DNA of 64,000 nt, from NCBI GenBank assembly GCA_026260175.1, contig JAKCWW010000683.1, positions 20,434 through 84,433 on the forward strand, read 5' to 3'. The notes beneath the pieces are model-generated. The model saw only the letters and a program-made list of their open reading frames with translations. It did no database searches and was not told the DNA's origin. The stretch comes from Reticulitermes lucifugus (taxonomy: Eukaryota > Arthropoda > Insecta > Blattodea > Rhinotermitidae). The position numbers were made by a program, and so were the translations under genes. Of this stretch, positions 1-10,572 are shown piece after piece (position 1 is the stretch's first letter; the number at the start of each line of letters is the position of its first letter).

Positions 1-24
1 NNNNNNNNNNNNNNNNNNNNNNNN
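1..24. other. Assembly gap
   Basis: The first 24 positions are N. The adjoining SINE-A head is cut by this gap, so its 5' and 3' extent is unknown. Confidence 0.99.
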
Positions 25-91
25 TTCGATCCCCGGACCGTCCAGCCCGTAGCGAGTCGCTATACCGACTGTGCTATCCCGGCCCACCAAC
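25..91 (-). mobile_element. SINE-A fragment, tRNA-like head
   Basis: On the minus strand this reads as a tRNA-like promoter head: a box A-like segment (GCCGGGATAGC...) followed by a box B-like segment (GGGGATCGAA). It matches the heads of the copies at 245-384 and 24438-24705. Only the head remains; the gap truncates the rest. SINE-A is a working name used here for a family with at least 14 copies in the window. Confidence 0.8.
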
Positions 92-244
92 CATAAATAC
101 ATGTATAAATAAATAAATTTCCGCTTCTGTCAGGAACATTTAACTTACATGTCAGCACACAACAGTAGCGGAACAATGACTGGGAGGGGAAAACTGAAGC
201 ATTCCAACAGAAACGTTTTGCAGAGCCATGTCTTTCGACATATG

Positions 245-384
245 TCTCGGGCCGGACTGAGTCTGATATATCGTATTGTACAGGAGGCTGGGTGGGCCCC
301 GGGGCCGGTCTGGACGGGTGCGGAATTCAATCCCCGAGCCGTCAGCCCACAGCGAGTCGCTATACCGACTAGGCTATCCCGGCT
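245..384 (-). mobile_element. SINE-A, 3'-truncated copy
   Basis: The minus strand starts with GCCGGGATAGCCTAGTCGG, a good RNA polymerase III box A, then a box B-like GGGGATTGAATTCC, then the family body (CCAGACCGGCCC, CCCAGCCTCCTGTACAATA). The same body is found at 24438-24705. The 3' part carrying the conserved CTCCATCTA...CCTTCATGG tail is missing. The copy overlaps a chance 81-codon ORF that is not a gene. Confidence 0.85.
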
Positions 385-436
385 AACTACATAGACGTTA
401 AATCTTCTAAATTATGAAGATATGTCTTTCAGGATT

Positions 437-605
437 ATACCATGCAGTCTAGTACGTATATATCGGCGTTTGACAGAAATATGCTGTCTTCATCATCAGG
501 GTAGATAATGGAGGAAGCACGTCCTCCTCGAACATAGGTATATATCTACAAGAATACACGGCGTCACATCCCACAAGCGACTCATCTTCATGGTCATGCC
601 TTTGA
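437..605 (+). repeat. R2 interspersed repeat, diverged copy
   Basis: This matches, with many changes, the copies at 7541-7715 (-), 23805-24005 (+), 28740-28885 (+) and 59470-59560 (-). Shared landmarks are CCATGCAGTCTAGTA, a TTTC/TTTG stretch, a GGAGGAA block and the ACACGGCGTCACATCC segment. R2 is a working name. I cannot tell whether it is a SINE, a LINE 3' end or part of a DNA transposon. Confidence 0.5.
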
Positions 606-1408
606 AAACTCAAATCTGACGCCTAAATATAACATTCTGTGTACCAGGCTATTGTAATTGATACATTCATTAGGGTAGGACTGAAACTGACACATAATTT
701 CCGTTTGTTTTACTACTATATGACCAAAAATCAAAAGGGGATCGACTCCAGTAACAAAGAAAGATATTTTATTCTGCATTTGGCAACACCGTTCAAGTCT
801 GAAAATCCAATTACATATAAAGACCTGCATTTTAGATTGTCTGTATATAAAATAAACTGGTACTCGACTTGGCAACATGGGATTATACGCCTGGAGGCGA
901 GAGTTAAAGCATGGACGGGGTTGTCGGATAGTTCAGTTTGCTCAAAACATAACCTGCCGCATTAAATATAAAAAACTGGTCTAACAAGTCTTCCCATGAT
1001 GGTAGATGTTCCATCAGGCCGTACGAGTCGCTCTCACAGAACACGCCCTTACCGGCAATGCATCGTTAAGACGTCTTCAATTACCACTCCTGATTCCTTT
1101 GTAGATTTAACCATTCCTATACTAAGCACGAAATATAACTTATGGTCCAGATTCACTGATCCTTTTGGTCAGAAGTAAGAGTTAAGAAAGGATGAGTGAA
1201 AAATGCTGTCCGGCCATCAGTCAACTGTTAATTCTAACTACTCCTGACTTTCGACAATAACATTTATATGCTACTGTGGAAGTATATATTAATTAGCAGG
1301 TTATTCTAAAACATCCACACTTAGGATAGAATAGAATATACCCACCGGCGGGCATCATATTGATCCGTGCACTTCGACCGTCATCAATATTTTGGGCAGC
1401 CCTTACGT
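606..1408. other. No recognised feature
   Basis: A 108-codon ORF at 639-965 (+) and a 94-codon ORF at 594-878 (-) overlap each other. Neither has a signal peptide, motif or composition that I can tie to a family. I see no repeat shared with the rest of the window. Confidence 0.5.
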
Positions 1409-1725
1409 TCACGCATTCAGCAGCCCCGCACCTTGAACAAAGTGCAGTATCCTGCTGACAGGGATGTCCTCAAAGTCACCTGGTTTCATAAAATGACAAC
1501 CCAGGTGCCTAAATCTTGATGTGGTCAAAGCCTCAGAGTCACAGAGAACATGTGAGGCCGTTTCAATTGCTTGTTTGCATCTACCGCACCCGGGATTGTC
1601 TACTAGCCCCAGTTTGAACGTCGACCCTTGTACCCGGAATACGTGGCGTCACACTCCAGAAGACAATAATCCTACTAGTACATGCTTAGGACAATTTAAT
1701 TGTGCAGATGTAAATAAGTCTTCTA
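1409..1725 (-). pseudogene. LINE ORF2 C-terminal fragment with zinc-knuckle tail
   Basis: The minus strand reads for about 100 codons as the extreme C-terminus of a non-LTR retrotransposon polyprotein. Visible segments are LSKHVLVGLL, then a C-x2-C...H...C zinc-knuckle-like stretch (GCGRCKQ...ETASHVLCD), then RFRHLGCHF and IPVSRILHFVQ, ending at a TGA at 1409-1411. One internal stop lies between GLLSSGV and RHVFRV. The RT and endonuclease parts are absent. Such Cys/His tails are known from LINE ORF2 proteins, where they are thought to help bind RNA or DNA. It is a different family from the LINEs at 12 kb and 41 kb. The assignment is from motif reading only. Confidence 0.65.
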
Positions 1726-2654
1726 CTAAAGCAGTATATGCCTCATTTAACACAGAAGCTAAGGAGATTATTAAATTCCGTCCTTCCAGGTAATTCAGTC
1801 AGTTCAGTCTGTGTGGTCTATGTAAAAAGTCTACTCTTTGCTCACGCACACACTAATGGCTTACTTAAATTCAGGCAAAGTTAATTCGCATTTTTAAACT
1901 AAAATTCTTTATATGTATGCGCTTTTCAGACTACCACAAACATGTTCCGAAAAGACAGTAGATAAATTTCACGCAATCTGCACACTTCCGTGTTATCTGA
2001 AAATAAAACAAACACCAATATAAATCAGTAAGCCACCATAAGCGTTCATGCAAATTAGGCAATATATTCCGAAGTACCACTGAGCAGGCTCCAATTTTGA
2101 ATGTTATAAAACAATAAATAAAATACCAGCATCACGCAGAAATTCCGAATGGGTCTGAGGACTAATTTTACAAACCAGCAGACTTCACTCTAATAGTTAA
2201 CGTTTCATGCCTTCAAAACGTAATAGTTGCTCAGGTGGTCATGCAGTTCTCGCTATCGTGAAACCCAAAATTACAATACTGTGCTCAAAAAAAGCCTGGC
2301 ATTGGAAATTATACTGGACCAGCTCTGTCCATTCCTAGCGCAAAATATTTCCATTAGATTCATTTTAATAGTACTCTAGCATGTACATCTGTGTCACTGA
2401 AGTTTTCTCTTCACGTTCTGTGATTAAAATCCTGTAGTAGTTTCTCTTCAGGTATACGAGGTATTATTTGCACAATACTGTGTTATATTTTGTTAAGTAA
2501 GTAGGCTACCTCCGAGATACTCTATACCAGGACACACTACACTTACATAACTACGAGACAAAGATGTGTCTACATTTAACTGTTTAAATTTGTTTACATT
2601 TTTGTACTGCATGCAAAGGTTGCTAATTTTTTCTTTTGTGAGGTGTTACTGTGA
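1726..2654. other. No recognised feature
   Basis: AT-rich sequence with no ORF of note. The stretch near 2400-2650 lies just upstream of the hammerhead-like motif at 2655 and could be the body of a Penelope-type terminal repeat, but I see no coding trace. Confidence 0.4.
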
Positions 2655-2712
2655 TTTGATTCCCTCATGATGATTCCTTGGGGATCGAAACATGTAGGAA
2701 TATTCAATGTAA
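2655..2712 (+). other. Decayed hammerhead-like motif
   Basis: On the plus strand ATGATGA is followed by a small hairpin (ATTCC-TTGG-GGAT) and then CGAAACATGTAGG. The layout equals the better copies at 10522-10572 and 41975-42030, but the first core base is A instead of C, which should abolish hammerhead activity. TTCC upstream can pair with GGAA downstream as stem I. The same stem sequence variant (GGATCGAAACATGT) appears at 32930-32990, so these two are one subfamily. Confidence 0.5.
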
Positions 2713-2900
2713 TATTGTAATATAAATATCTAAGGAACAGTACTGTGCATTTTCTTGGTCTAGTGTTGTGAATCGGCTAATCTTATTTTATGTTTCATGC
2801 TAATTAATTTTATACCAAGAAAATTACAAAGAAACAAAAGATCCAAGGTGCCACTAAGTTCAGACTTCAACAGAAATACTAGATGGCAATAAAATTTAGG

Positions 2901-3150
2901 CGCCGATCCGGTGGCCGCGCGGTATAAGGCGTAGGTCTGCGGTCACTCGCTTGCTGGGATTGCGGGTTTGAATCCCGCCGGCGGCATGGGTAATTGTATC
3001 TTGTGTATGTTGTGTATTTTACAAGTAGAGGGCTCTGCGACGGGCCGATGCCTCGTCCAGAGGAGTCCTACTGAGTGTGTATGTGTCATTGAGTGTGATC
3101 AAGTGAAACAAAAACCCTCAACATTTACAATGAGTAGGTAGAAGAGGTCA
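2901..3150 (+). mobile_element. SINE-B, near full length, tail type 1
   Basis: The head is tRNA-like: GGTGGCCGCGCGGTATAAGG resembles box A of a leucine-type tRNA and GGGTTTGAATCCCGCC is a good box B. The body has CTTGTGTATGTTGTGTATTT, a GACGGGCCGAT block, CCAGAGGAGTCCTACTGAG and GAGTGTGATC. The 3' part contains ACAATGAGTAGGTAGAA, shared with the copy at 5594-5845. SINE-B is a working name; six copies are seen here. Confidence 0.9.
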
Positions 3151-5095
3151 GACTAAAATCTAAATAAAATCTATCCCGGCATCGCCATTGCTTAATGAAG
3201 CAGGATTAGAAACAAGACTAGTGTAAATTGCAGCACTCTTTCATTATTCACAGAGTATTTATTAGAAACAAGCGCTAGAATATGAACGGCTTAAACAAAT
3301 TTGTCGACGAAGATCAATACAGTAGGCCTACACGTATATTTAACACACATTTCTTTAATGATATAAAGCGAATCGCGCTATACAAACTCTGCACATTTAA
3401 AAATTGTTTCTTATATGTTGCCTCATCAAAAATTCATCATACTGAGAAGCGGTTAACGTTAAAGTTAAAAAACTTTATAAAGCCCGGTATATATTTCATA
3501 TCGTTACTATTATTCTGAAAGAGGAACCGATTTAGAGAACTTTATAAAACTTGTTTTTGAATTCATATAAAGTAGAGTTAGGCCTACAACTCTTCCACTG
3601 CATGAAAATCACAATCGCCCAGCAATATGCATTGTTCTCCTCGGTTTCTCCAAGCCAATATAGAAACAGGACTTCAAAGTAGGCCAAAATCGCATTTTTA
3701 TAAATTCTGTAATCCAAGGTGTTAGCCAAAGAATAAATTTGAAACGTGTGGTAAAGGGAATAAGTCCCAATAATCCTACCGGAAATCTAATTCTGGCTTT
3801 CCTACAAGTAAACTGTAACTTACCGAACCATCACATCCCGTTTTTGTTTATTTATTTGTAGTTTATTTAACGATTCTGTCAGCAACTCAGACTACAGAGC
3901 GTCGAACTATTAGATGATATTAAATAATGCATGGGAAAGGATGTGTAGGGAAAAGTCATGATCTAATTTACGGCACTATCCGTGAATTTTCTTGGAGGCA
4001 CTGAGGAAGGCAGAACGGTCGGCGTCTCGGCAGATATTCCAGCAGTGCATCTACCGAATACAGTTCAGAGGCGTTACTGCTGGAGCAAACTTGCTCAGTA
4101 TCACTGCTCACACACCGCAAATAACTGAAATAGTGTCGTTAAATTTATTACTTTACCAATCATCGCCCTTATCTTCTTAGCGATCTCAATCGACATTGCA
4201 ATAGTAAGTCAGAAATTCGTTGATCAAAAGAAAGAATGAAATAAAGAGCTGTGATTCACCATGCTGATCACAGGTTAGAGGTCAGGTCCCTCTAACAGTC
4301 ACAAAAAAAAGCAGGTCCTCTCTGCATCTTTTCTGGTTTTTAAGGTCTATTGTATCACATCGGTGACGGATAGAGACGCGAATACTAAGAAGCCATCTAG
4401 CTATGGGAGATACATGTGTTCAGTAACACGTAGATCCATTGCGAATGTTTTCTCGGAACATAAAGACATCATTCACATGGTCACACGGTATGAGCTACAA
4501 CACATAAGGAAGCAGGACCCGTGTGATATATGGAGGCTCAAGATAAATAAAATACTGGAAGAGATGAACTTCGGAGAAAATAAGTGGGGGAGAAAAATTA
4601 AGTAAGGTAAAGAATCTTCCTTTTAACCGAGAATATGAATGAAAGAAATTATGAATGGAATTCAGTGTCGAAAAGATAATGTGCGAAATGTGGCAGACGT
4701 CATCACGCACGAAGAACGGCATAATATGGTGAATAAAGGGGTGTAGCTTTGTGAGGATTGCTGACAGACTGTATTGACTGGATACAGAAGTAATAGCTTA
4801 AATCCAAACAAGAAGAAGTCAGTTGATTACTTAACTTTCTTCACGCATTATACCGTATTTCGGCCTACTTCATCTCTATTTATGCTACTTTGAAACCAAC
4901 TAAAATATGGCGGTAGAACAACCTAAGTATTAACACTGCTAACACCAAATCCGGAAAATCACCGCTACAGCAACCTGCTGAATGGCAAAACTTTGATAAA
5001 TAAGTAAAATGCAATAAGGCTATATCATTTTGTTACAAATATAATCCTAAATTAAATTTCACATTGAAGTTGATAGACCACGTATTCAAGAACTT
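3151..5095. other. No recognised feature
   Basis: Several ORFs of 60-80 codons (for example 3282-3518 +, 4363-4605 +) show no recognisable domains. I found no SINE head, terminal inverted repeat or transposase motif. Confidence 0.4.
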
Positions 5096-5500
5096 TCAGT
5101 CAAGCACAAAATAAGTATTAGAACAAATGCGCAGAAGGCATTTGGCAGAAGATGGCACGAAAGAAGAGCAAAAGTACTTACTGTCTCTCGTATACCAAAT
5201 TAATGTCGGACTGTAGTGACGAATAATACAAGAGTACTTGTTAGAAGAATTCTGACGTGCACGAGTTGTTTCCATAAATGGCTGCGAAGAGACACACAGC
5301 CAACAAACGGCCTCCTGTTTTATGTGTTCTAGAATATTAAGATGTAGTGCCTTCGCATGTTGACCAAACAACTCTAACACAGACATATGCAAAGTGTGTA
5401 GGGTTTCACTGTCGTGTCTAATTTTGTCTACAGGTTCACAACTTCGTGCACAGACAATAAAGCACACGCCAACAAATAGCATGGCCATTCTCTCATCCAT
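5096..5500 (-). CDS. Uncertain 134-codon ORF with hydrophobic N-terminus
   Basis: This is the longest ORF in the first 30 kb. It begins MDERMAMLFVGVCFIVCA, which looks like a short signal peptide with a hydrophobic core at residues 6-18 and an Ala/Cys-rich end. A Glu/His/Leu-rich stretch follows (residues 22-65) that could be helical. After about residue 66 the sequence looks non-coding in character (Ser/Tyr/Cys-rich, no pattern). Just upstream of the ATG, on the minus strand, lies TTTTATTATTCAG, a plausible 3' splice acceptor, so this could be an exon of a split gene. I see no clear donor site. I do not recognise the family. It may equally be a chance ORF. Confidence 0.2.
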   Translation of the reverse strand: MDERMAMLFVGVCFIVCARSCEPVDKIRHDSETLHTLHMSVLELFGQHAKALHLNILEHIKQEAVCWLCVSSQPFMETTRARQNSSNKYSCIIRHYSPTLIWYTRDSKYFCSSFVPSSAKCLLRICSNTYFVLD

Positions 5501-5593
5501 AGCTGAATAATAAAAGTGCAGATCGAAAGCAAAACATTCACTTTAGAAGGCTGCCACGCATTAATAAGCTCCTTTTCTAGTTTTATTTCTTTC

Positions 5594-5845
5594 TTTCTTA
5601 GTTCGAAATGTTTCTACCTACTCATTGTAGGTGTAGAGGGGGTTTTGCACCTGATCACACTCAATGACACACACTCGATAGGACTTCTCCGGACGAGGGA
5701 TCGGCTCGTCGCAGAGACCTCTACCTGACAACAGACAAAACTCACAAGAGACAGACGTCCATGCTACCGGCGGGATTCGAACTCGCTATCCCAGCAAGCC
5801 AGCGGCCGCAGACCCACGCCTGCGACCGCGCGGCCGCCGGGATGA
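5594..5845 (-). mobile_element. SINE-B, near full length, tail type 1
   Basis: The minus strand begins with the tRNA-like head (CGGCGGCCGCGCGGTCGCAGG), box B GAGTTCGAATCCCGCCGG, then the family body TCTCTTGTGAGTTTTGTCTG, GACGAGCCGATCC and GTGTGTGTCATTGAGTGTG. It ends in CTACAATGAGTAGGTAGAAA, the same tail as at 2901-3150. This copy and the one at 2901 are inverted relative to each other. Confidence 0.9.
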
Positions 5846-6347
5846 GTTAATAAGCTCCTTACCTCAACTAATTTCCCCACAGTTCACTCTTAAAGATTCA
5901 TGCTATCAGAACTGAGAATTTGTTTCTACAGACTGCAGTGTTCTTGTGCCTAACAACCACGCCGTAGAGATGTACACGGGGAGCGAAGTTAAAACGCTGG
6001 AGGCCTGGAACTATGTGCTAAAAACATGAATGTGTGTCGGTTATTCGCGGAGGAGGGAACCCAGATATCCACTAGATACAAGAGAAGGCACAGAGTATAT
6101 CAGGGCGTGCTTGCTGCCGAACACTCATAACGTTTACTTTCCTACTGCATGGATTTTTATTTTTACATATATATTATTATTATTGCTGTATTTTTTGTAA
6201 AGAACTTAAGACATCAGTACATTTTTTGTAGGCTAAATTTGCCGGACACAAATCTCAAAGTTTCGTATTGTCGCTACTTTTAGTAACTATTAGTTTACAA
6301 GCAATACAGCCCACAGTACCAAATTTCACATTGCTAGCTAAAATGGA
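5846..6347. other. No recognised feature
   Basis: Sequence between two SINE-B copies. It contains a short (TAT)n-like stretch near 6168-6182. No ORF or repeat was recognised. Confidence 0.4.
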
Positions 6348-6600
6348 GCTGATCCCGGTGGCCGCACGGTTTAAAGCCGCTCACCTGCTAGAATTGAGGG
6401 TTCGAATCCCGCCGGGGGCATGGATGTCTGTCTCTTGTGAGTGTTGTGTGTTGCCAGGTAGATGTCTCTGTGACGGGCCGATCACTCGTCCAGAGGACTC
6501 CTACCAATTGTGGTGTGTCTGAGTGTGATCTCAAAACCTCGACAAGGAGGCCTAGGCCCACTAGCGCTGTCGAGCCATGAAATAAAAGCTACAACGGTTC
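6348..6600 (+). mobile_element. SINE-B, near full length, tail type 2
   Basis: The head reads GATCCCGGTGGCCGCACGG, box B GGGTTCGAATCCCGCCGG, then TGTCTCTTGTGAGTGTTGTG, GACGGGCCGATCACTCGTCC and GAGTGTGATC. The 3' end differs from the copies at 2901 and 5594: it carries GGAGGCCTAGGCCCACTAG and CTGTCGAGCCATGAAA, which is also found in the copy at 60735-60957. The D-arm region has a small deletion. Confidence 0.9.
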
Positions 6601-7540
6601 TTTCGCTATCGCATCAAACCGAAGGCTTTATGAAGTCCCATTATACAAAAACATTACCTTATGAAATTTTGCATATTCTGTAAAAGCTCTTACCACACGC
6701 CATTTTAGAATGAGTGGAGATAATTTCGCCCCTGTCCGTCAAGTTCGCGCATCCGCCCTGTAGAGCGTTGGGATCATTCCAATGGCGTAACATCCGAGGT
6801 AGGTTTCGTGAAAGTAGGTCACATTTTTCAGAAGTTGAAAGGGGGCCACGTATATAACATCTTAAAATCATGTTTATTCTCTGACCTTAAGGAAATAAAG
6901 TAGGCTAAACTGTGCCGATTTCCTTGTTGAGAATCACCACCCTCCTCCAAAAAGAGGAACTTGCTGTTTCAAACACAGATGTGATACCTACAGCATCAAC
7001 GATAAGTAGATGTGACTTTTGAAAGACGAATGTCGTGGTATCATCCTAACAATGGTTTAGAGAGAGACTGAGGAAGAACAAGGAAATCTCAGACGTATTA
7101 GCCCAACCAGTATTGGAAAGGGTCACCTTACCAATAAAATCGAAGCGTTGTCTATGCTTCATTCTGCTCGGTCCAAGGACTAAATGCAAGAGCCTTTCAA
7201 ATCCAGATATAGTCTGACTCTGAAAGAATTTGTATAATTTCAAATAAGGCAGCGATGAGGCACACAACACTTTGATTCTAAGCATGTGGAATACAAAATA
7301 GAGCAAAGACCAGAATGCAGAGTAGCATAGCTTCCCAGGGCTTAGTACTTTAATACAAAACGAAAGGCCACAAATATATTCACACAACGGACTTACAAAT
7401 TCAAAATTATTGTGCTACCAGTTTCGATATAAAATAGATAGGGTACAACAAAATAAAGGTTGGAAAATTGTGCGGTAAAAATAAGAAGCGGGTCGTGCCT
7501 TTCCTGCTCGTGAAATATGCCGTTCTTACGGCCGACGTTG
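6601..7540. other. No recognised feature
   Basis: Two minus-strand ORFs (6659-6871, 7046-7387) have no recognisable domains. No repeat from elsewhere in the window was seen. Confidence 0.4.
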
Positions 7541-7715
7541 TCAACACTACAGCCTTCTAGAACGTGACGCCGTGTAGTGTGGTACAGGAATAAAAACAAC
7601 TCGGAGGAGCCTCAAACTTCTACACGAAGATGGAGGCAGCAGTTACCTCCGAAATATTGATTTCCATCTACCACACAGCACGACACCACATCCAATAAGA
7701 CTGCCATCTTGATTA
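7541..7715 (-). repeat. R2 interspersed repeat
   Basis: The minus strand contains GTGTGGTAGATGGAAATCAA, TATTTCGGAGGTAACTGCTG and CCTCCATCTTCGTGTAGAAG, all shared with the copies at 23805, 28740 and 59470. The flanking GTACCACACTACACGGCGTC segment is shared with the copy at 437. Confidence 0.7.
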
Positions 7716-9975
7716 CCGGCGTTCAGTACGCAGCTCATAAAAAGCCGAAATAAAAAGAAATGTAAAATTGTTTTATTCACATCGTATATACGGTAAAGCT
7801 GGTATAAGCTGAAGAGAAGAAACCACGAAACACAGCCATGAAAGCATAACGTTGACTGCGTTTACGCCGAGAAGAGTTTTCACGATGCAATACATGAAAA
7901 GAAATGCAGTGAAGTGTTATAATGATGAATTACATGAAAACAAGATATCAAATACTACACAAGATATAATGCGGAATAGCAATTCAGAAAAATGAGACCA
8001 AAGAATACGGTTCCTAGAATACCAAAGAGCAACGTGCTGTGGGCATACGGTGTTACACAAATGCAATGACCCAAATCGTTTGAGAGAAGCGTATGCTTGA
8101 AGGGTAACAACCGCACTGAAAGTAGTTAACTGTTTACAGCACCGTGGTCACTACAGGCACCGCCTGCTTTCAGAATTAAATTTCTGCATTCTGCTCACAT
8201 AGTGTACGTACAAGTATTTTGGTTCGTATGATTCTCAGAACAACAGGAGTTATTTCCCCAAATACTTCGCACCCGTTTTGTTTATCTGTGTAAGATCAGG
8301 TCTACATTCTAGACTAGGGATGTTAAATCATTGACACCGGTGTCAAGTTTGGCACCGACTGAGATTTCGGACGGCACCAGTGACTTCCATACAAATGTGC
8401 AAGTTAAATCAATTCTTCGCACAGAATTTATTCAAATATAAACCGCTCAAACACTCTGAATAATCATTCCCATGGCTGCGAAACATCGAAACAAAAACCT
8501 AAAACTCCAACGCCCCTAGTGTATTGATTACTATTTTAAGAATAACACAAAACTACATGGGGTCCAACCAGTACGGAAGCGTAAAGAATGTTGTATTCAA
8601 TAAGTTCCTTGAAAGACTGTAAAGAATAATACATCGCATTTCACCCAGTAGTTACAATGATTAGCATGAATAAAACAGCTTAGCTCTACTTCTTTTCTCA
8701 CTTTGTGTGAAAAAAGAAAGTAGTAGTCATTCGCAGTGTCAATTTTTAAATACCTATTGTTGCAAATATTTTTAAGTCATGGCGTTTCATGCTCCCGTGC
8801 TGTTTGCATTTCCGAGTCAGTGTTGTTACAACATACAAAATTACATCAGCTCAAGGCCATGTATGTAAATGAAATAAACCCTTTATACCTCATTACCAGT
8901 GAGGTTTGTGGAGAAGCCTTGTGTTGGCAAGTGTGTGTGGAGAGAATTAAATTCTGTTTCCTCTTATTTTGGCATCATGAGGGTGTAACTGAAGTGTTTA
9001 AAATGTATGTTTGGAGCATAAAATAGCATTATCGAAGAGCAACAGTTACCTGTGTGGAAAGGCCCAAGAGATGTTTAAATTGTGAACACTGAAGTATGGT
9101 GTGATTTAAGGTGATAGTAAAGCGTTAGGTTCCATTTTCTCCAAGGTCAAACGGCACTTCCAAAGCCATGCATCATAAGAAATTGTTAAATTGTGGAACT
9201 AAACGAGTCGTTCGCAAAGAATTAGTCGATTAACATTCAGTGTAACCTATCTCAGATGGTGAGTATATAGACGAAAATTTGTGGTTGTGAGTGGATTCAT
9301 TATTTGGAGACTTTGGTAATATATGTAAGATTGTGGGAATGGCTGTAGAAACCGCCATTTAGCAAAAATAGTGTCAACGATAGAGAATAAAATTTGTCCA
9401 ATGACATCTCAAGTCAAGACCAAGAATATTTGGGCAGAGGTGTTTTTTCATTTGCTGAGATGAGATAACTGATGTTTCTTCCGAGACAAAAATTGCCGTT
9501 ATAACGAGACATCCTTCAGGTGACACAATAAAAGAGTACTAGTGAAGTTGCTTGGCCTCGCTAAGCTAACCAAGCGAGAAGATGCAAAGTCTTTCTTCTA
9601 TCACCGTAGCAACTAAGGCAGCTTTACACAAGAGGTAGCCTCCATCTGCCGGGATATCACAGCAGCGGTGCTCAGAGACGTGATAAAAGAGGCCCACGGC
9701 ATTTGTAAAGCGGTTGTTCAAATTCCTCGGAAACTGATACCGACTAAAGCAAAGGTTTGTCTATGCGAAGCACGGTTGGATCAAATGCACGATTTGTTGA
9801 TTATTTTGAAAGGCTATCGGTCATAAGCTGTGACTTCCACTGCATGCAACAGGCACTATGGGCAAAAACAGCCAACCAGTGGAGCAACATACGGGAAGAG
9901 AAAAATTTAATTTCAATTTTCCTCGGGCACTAAAATACTGACAGTTCAGGATGCTTCTGCATGAAGTGACCTCAC
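7716..9975. other. No recognised feature; may hold eroded hAT 5' part
   Basis: About 2.2 kb without a recognisable gene. A 96-codon ORF at 8736-9026 (+) is unassigned. Because the hAT remnant at 9976 preserves only the C-terminal half of a transposase, its N-terminal half should lie in about 8950-9975, but I could not read any convincing BED-finger or catalytic motif there. Confidence 0.35.
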
Positions 9976-10500
9976 AGTATTGCGAAATACAAACTAATGT
10001 ATAGCAACCTTATGTGGTTTAGCCGAGGTCCTATGACCTTCACGGATTTGTCAAATGTCTGCCTGAGATACGACACTTTATGGAAGTCAAGAAGCAAAAC
10101 CACCCACAAATATAAGACCAGAATAGTCGGCAGGCTTAAAGTTCTCTTGTGATTTCACTGCCAACTTCAATGAACTCAAACAGAAAGCTTCAGCGTCAAG
10201 GAATGACTGGGAATAGAATGATAGATATTTTCAATGCTTTTGAAGGAAAAGTTGAGAATTTTAAACATGATCTGAAGAACACACGTATGTTTTTGTATTT
10301 ATAAAATTACTGGAGACTAGTGCCTTTATTAAGGAAGCGACAATTCCAAATATAACTGATCTTTAAATAGGAAAATTTCATGGCAGATTTGGAAAAGTTT
10401 CGAAATCTGGACAAAAGATTCCGATTTATTACAAATCCTGAAAAAACTGAACATGAAGTTCCAGAAATACATCAACAAATGCACAAATCACTAAAAAGGT
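9976..10500 (+). pseudogene. hAT transposase remnant (SCAND3/ZBED5-like group)
   Basis: Several short stretches in alternating frames line up in order with the C-terminal half of a hAT transposase of the SCAND3/ZBED5/GTF2IRD2-like group: LMWFSRGPM (family WLSRGKVL), LPEIRHFMEVKKQ, MNSNRKLQ, then MIDIFNAFEGKVENFKHDLK. The order and spacing fit the family, in which this region is the all-helical part between the catalytic residues and the C-terminal dimerisation domain. Multiple stops and frameshifts make it non-functional. A second remnant of the same group lies at 52655-53245. No terminal inverted repeats were recognised. Confidence 0.6.
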
Positions 10501-10521
10501 GCAATCAGCCCTTTATTATAG

Positions 10522-10572
10522 TCGAACCCTACATATGTTTCGGCTCTCCATGAGCCATCATCAGGGGCTTTC
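10522..10572 (-). ncRNA. Hammerhead-like ribozyme motif, intact core
   Basis: On the minus strand: AAGCCC (stem I), CTGATGA (core), T, GGCTC-ATGGA-GAGCC (stem II), GAAA (core), ACATATGT (self-complementary stem III), A, then GGGTTC (stem I partner, five pairs counting one G-U). Hammerheads with very short or self-complementary stem III that act as dimers are known from Penelope-like retroelements. The one deviation is an extra T between the CTGATGA core and stem II, present in most copies here. Whether it cleaves is unknown. No Penelope coding remnant was found next to it. Confidence 0.5.

Noticed and set aside
2901-2990. A leucine tRNA gene
   Set aside because: The leucine-like head continues into the SINE-B body and recurs in several copies; no acceptor stem can be drawn.
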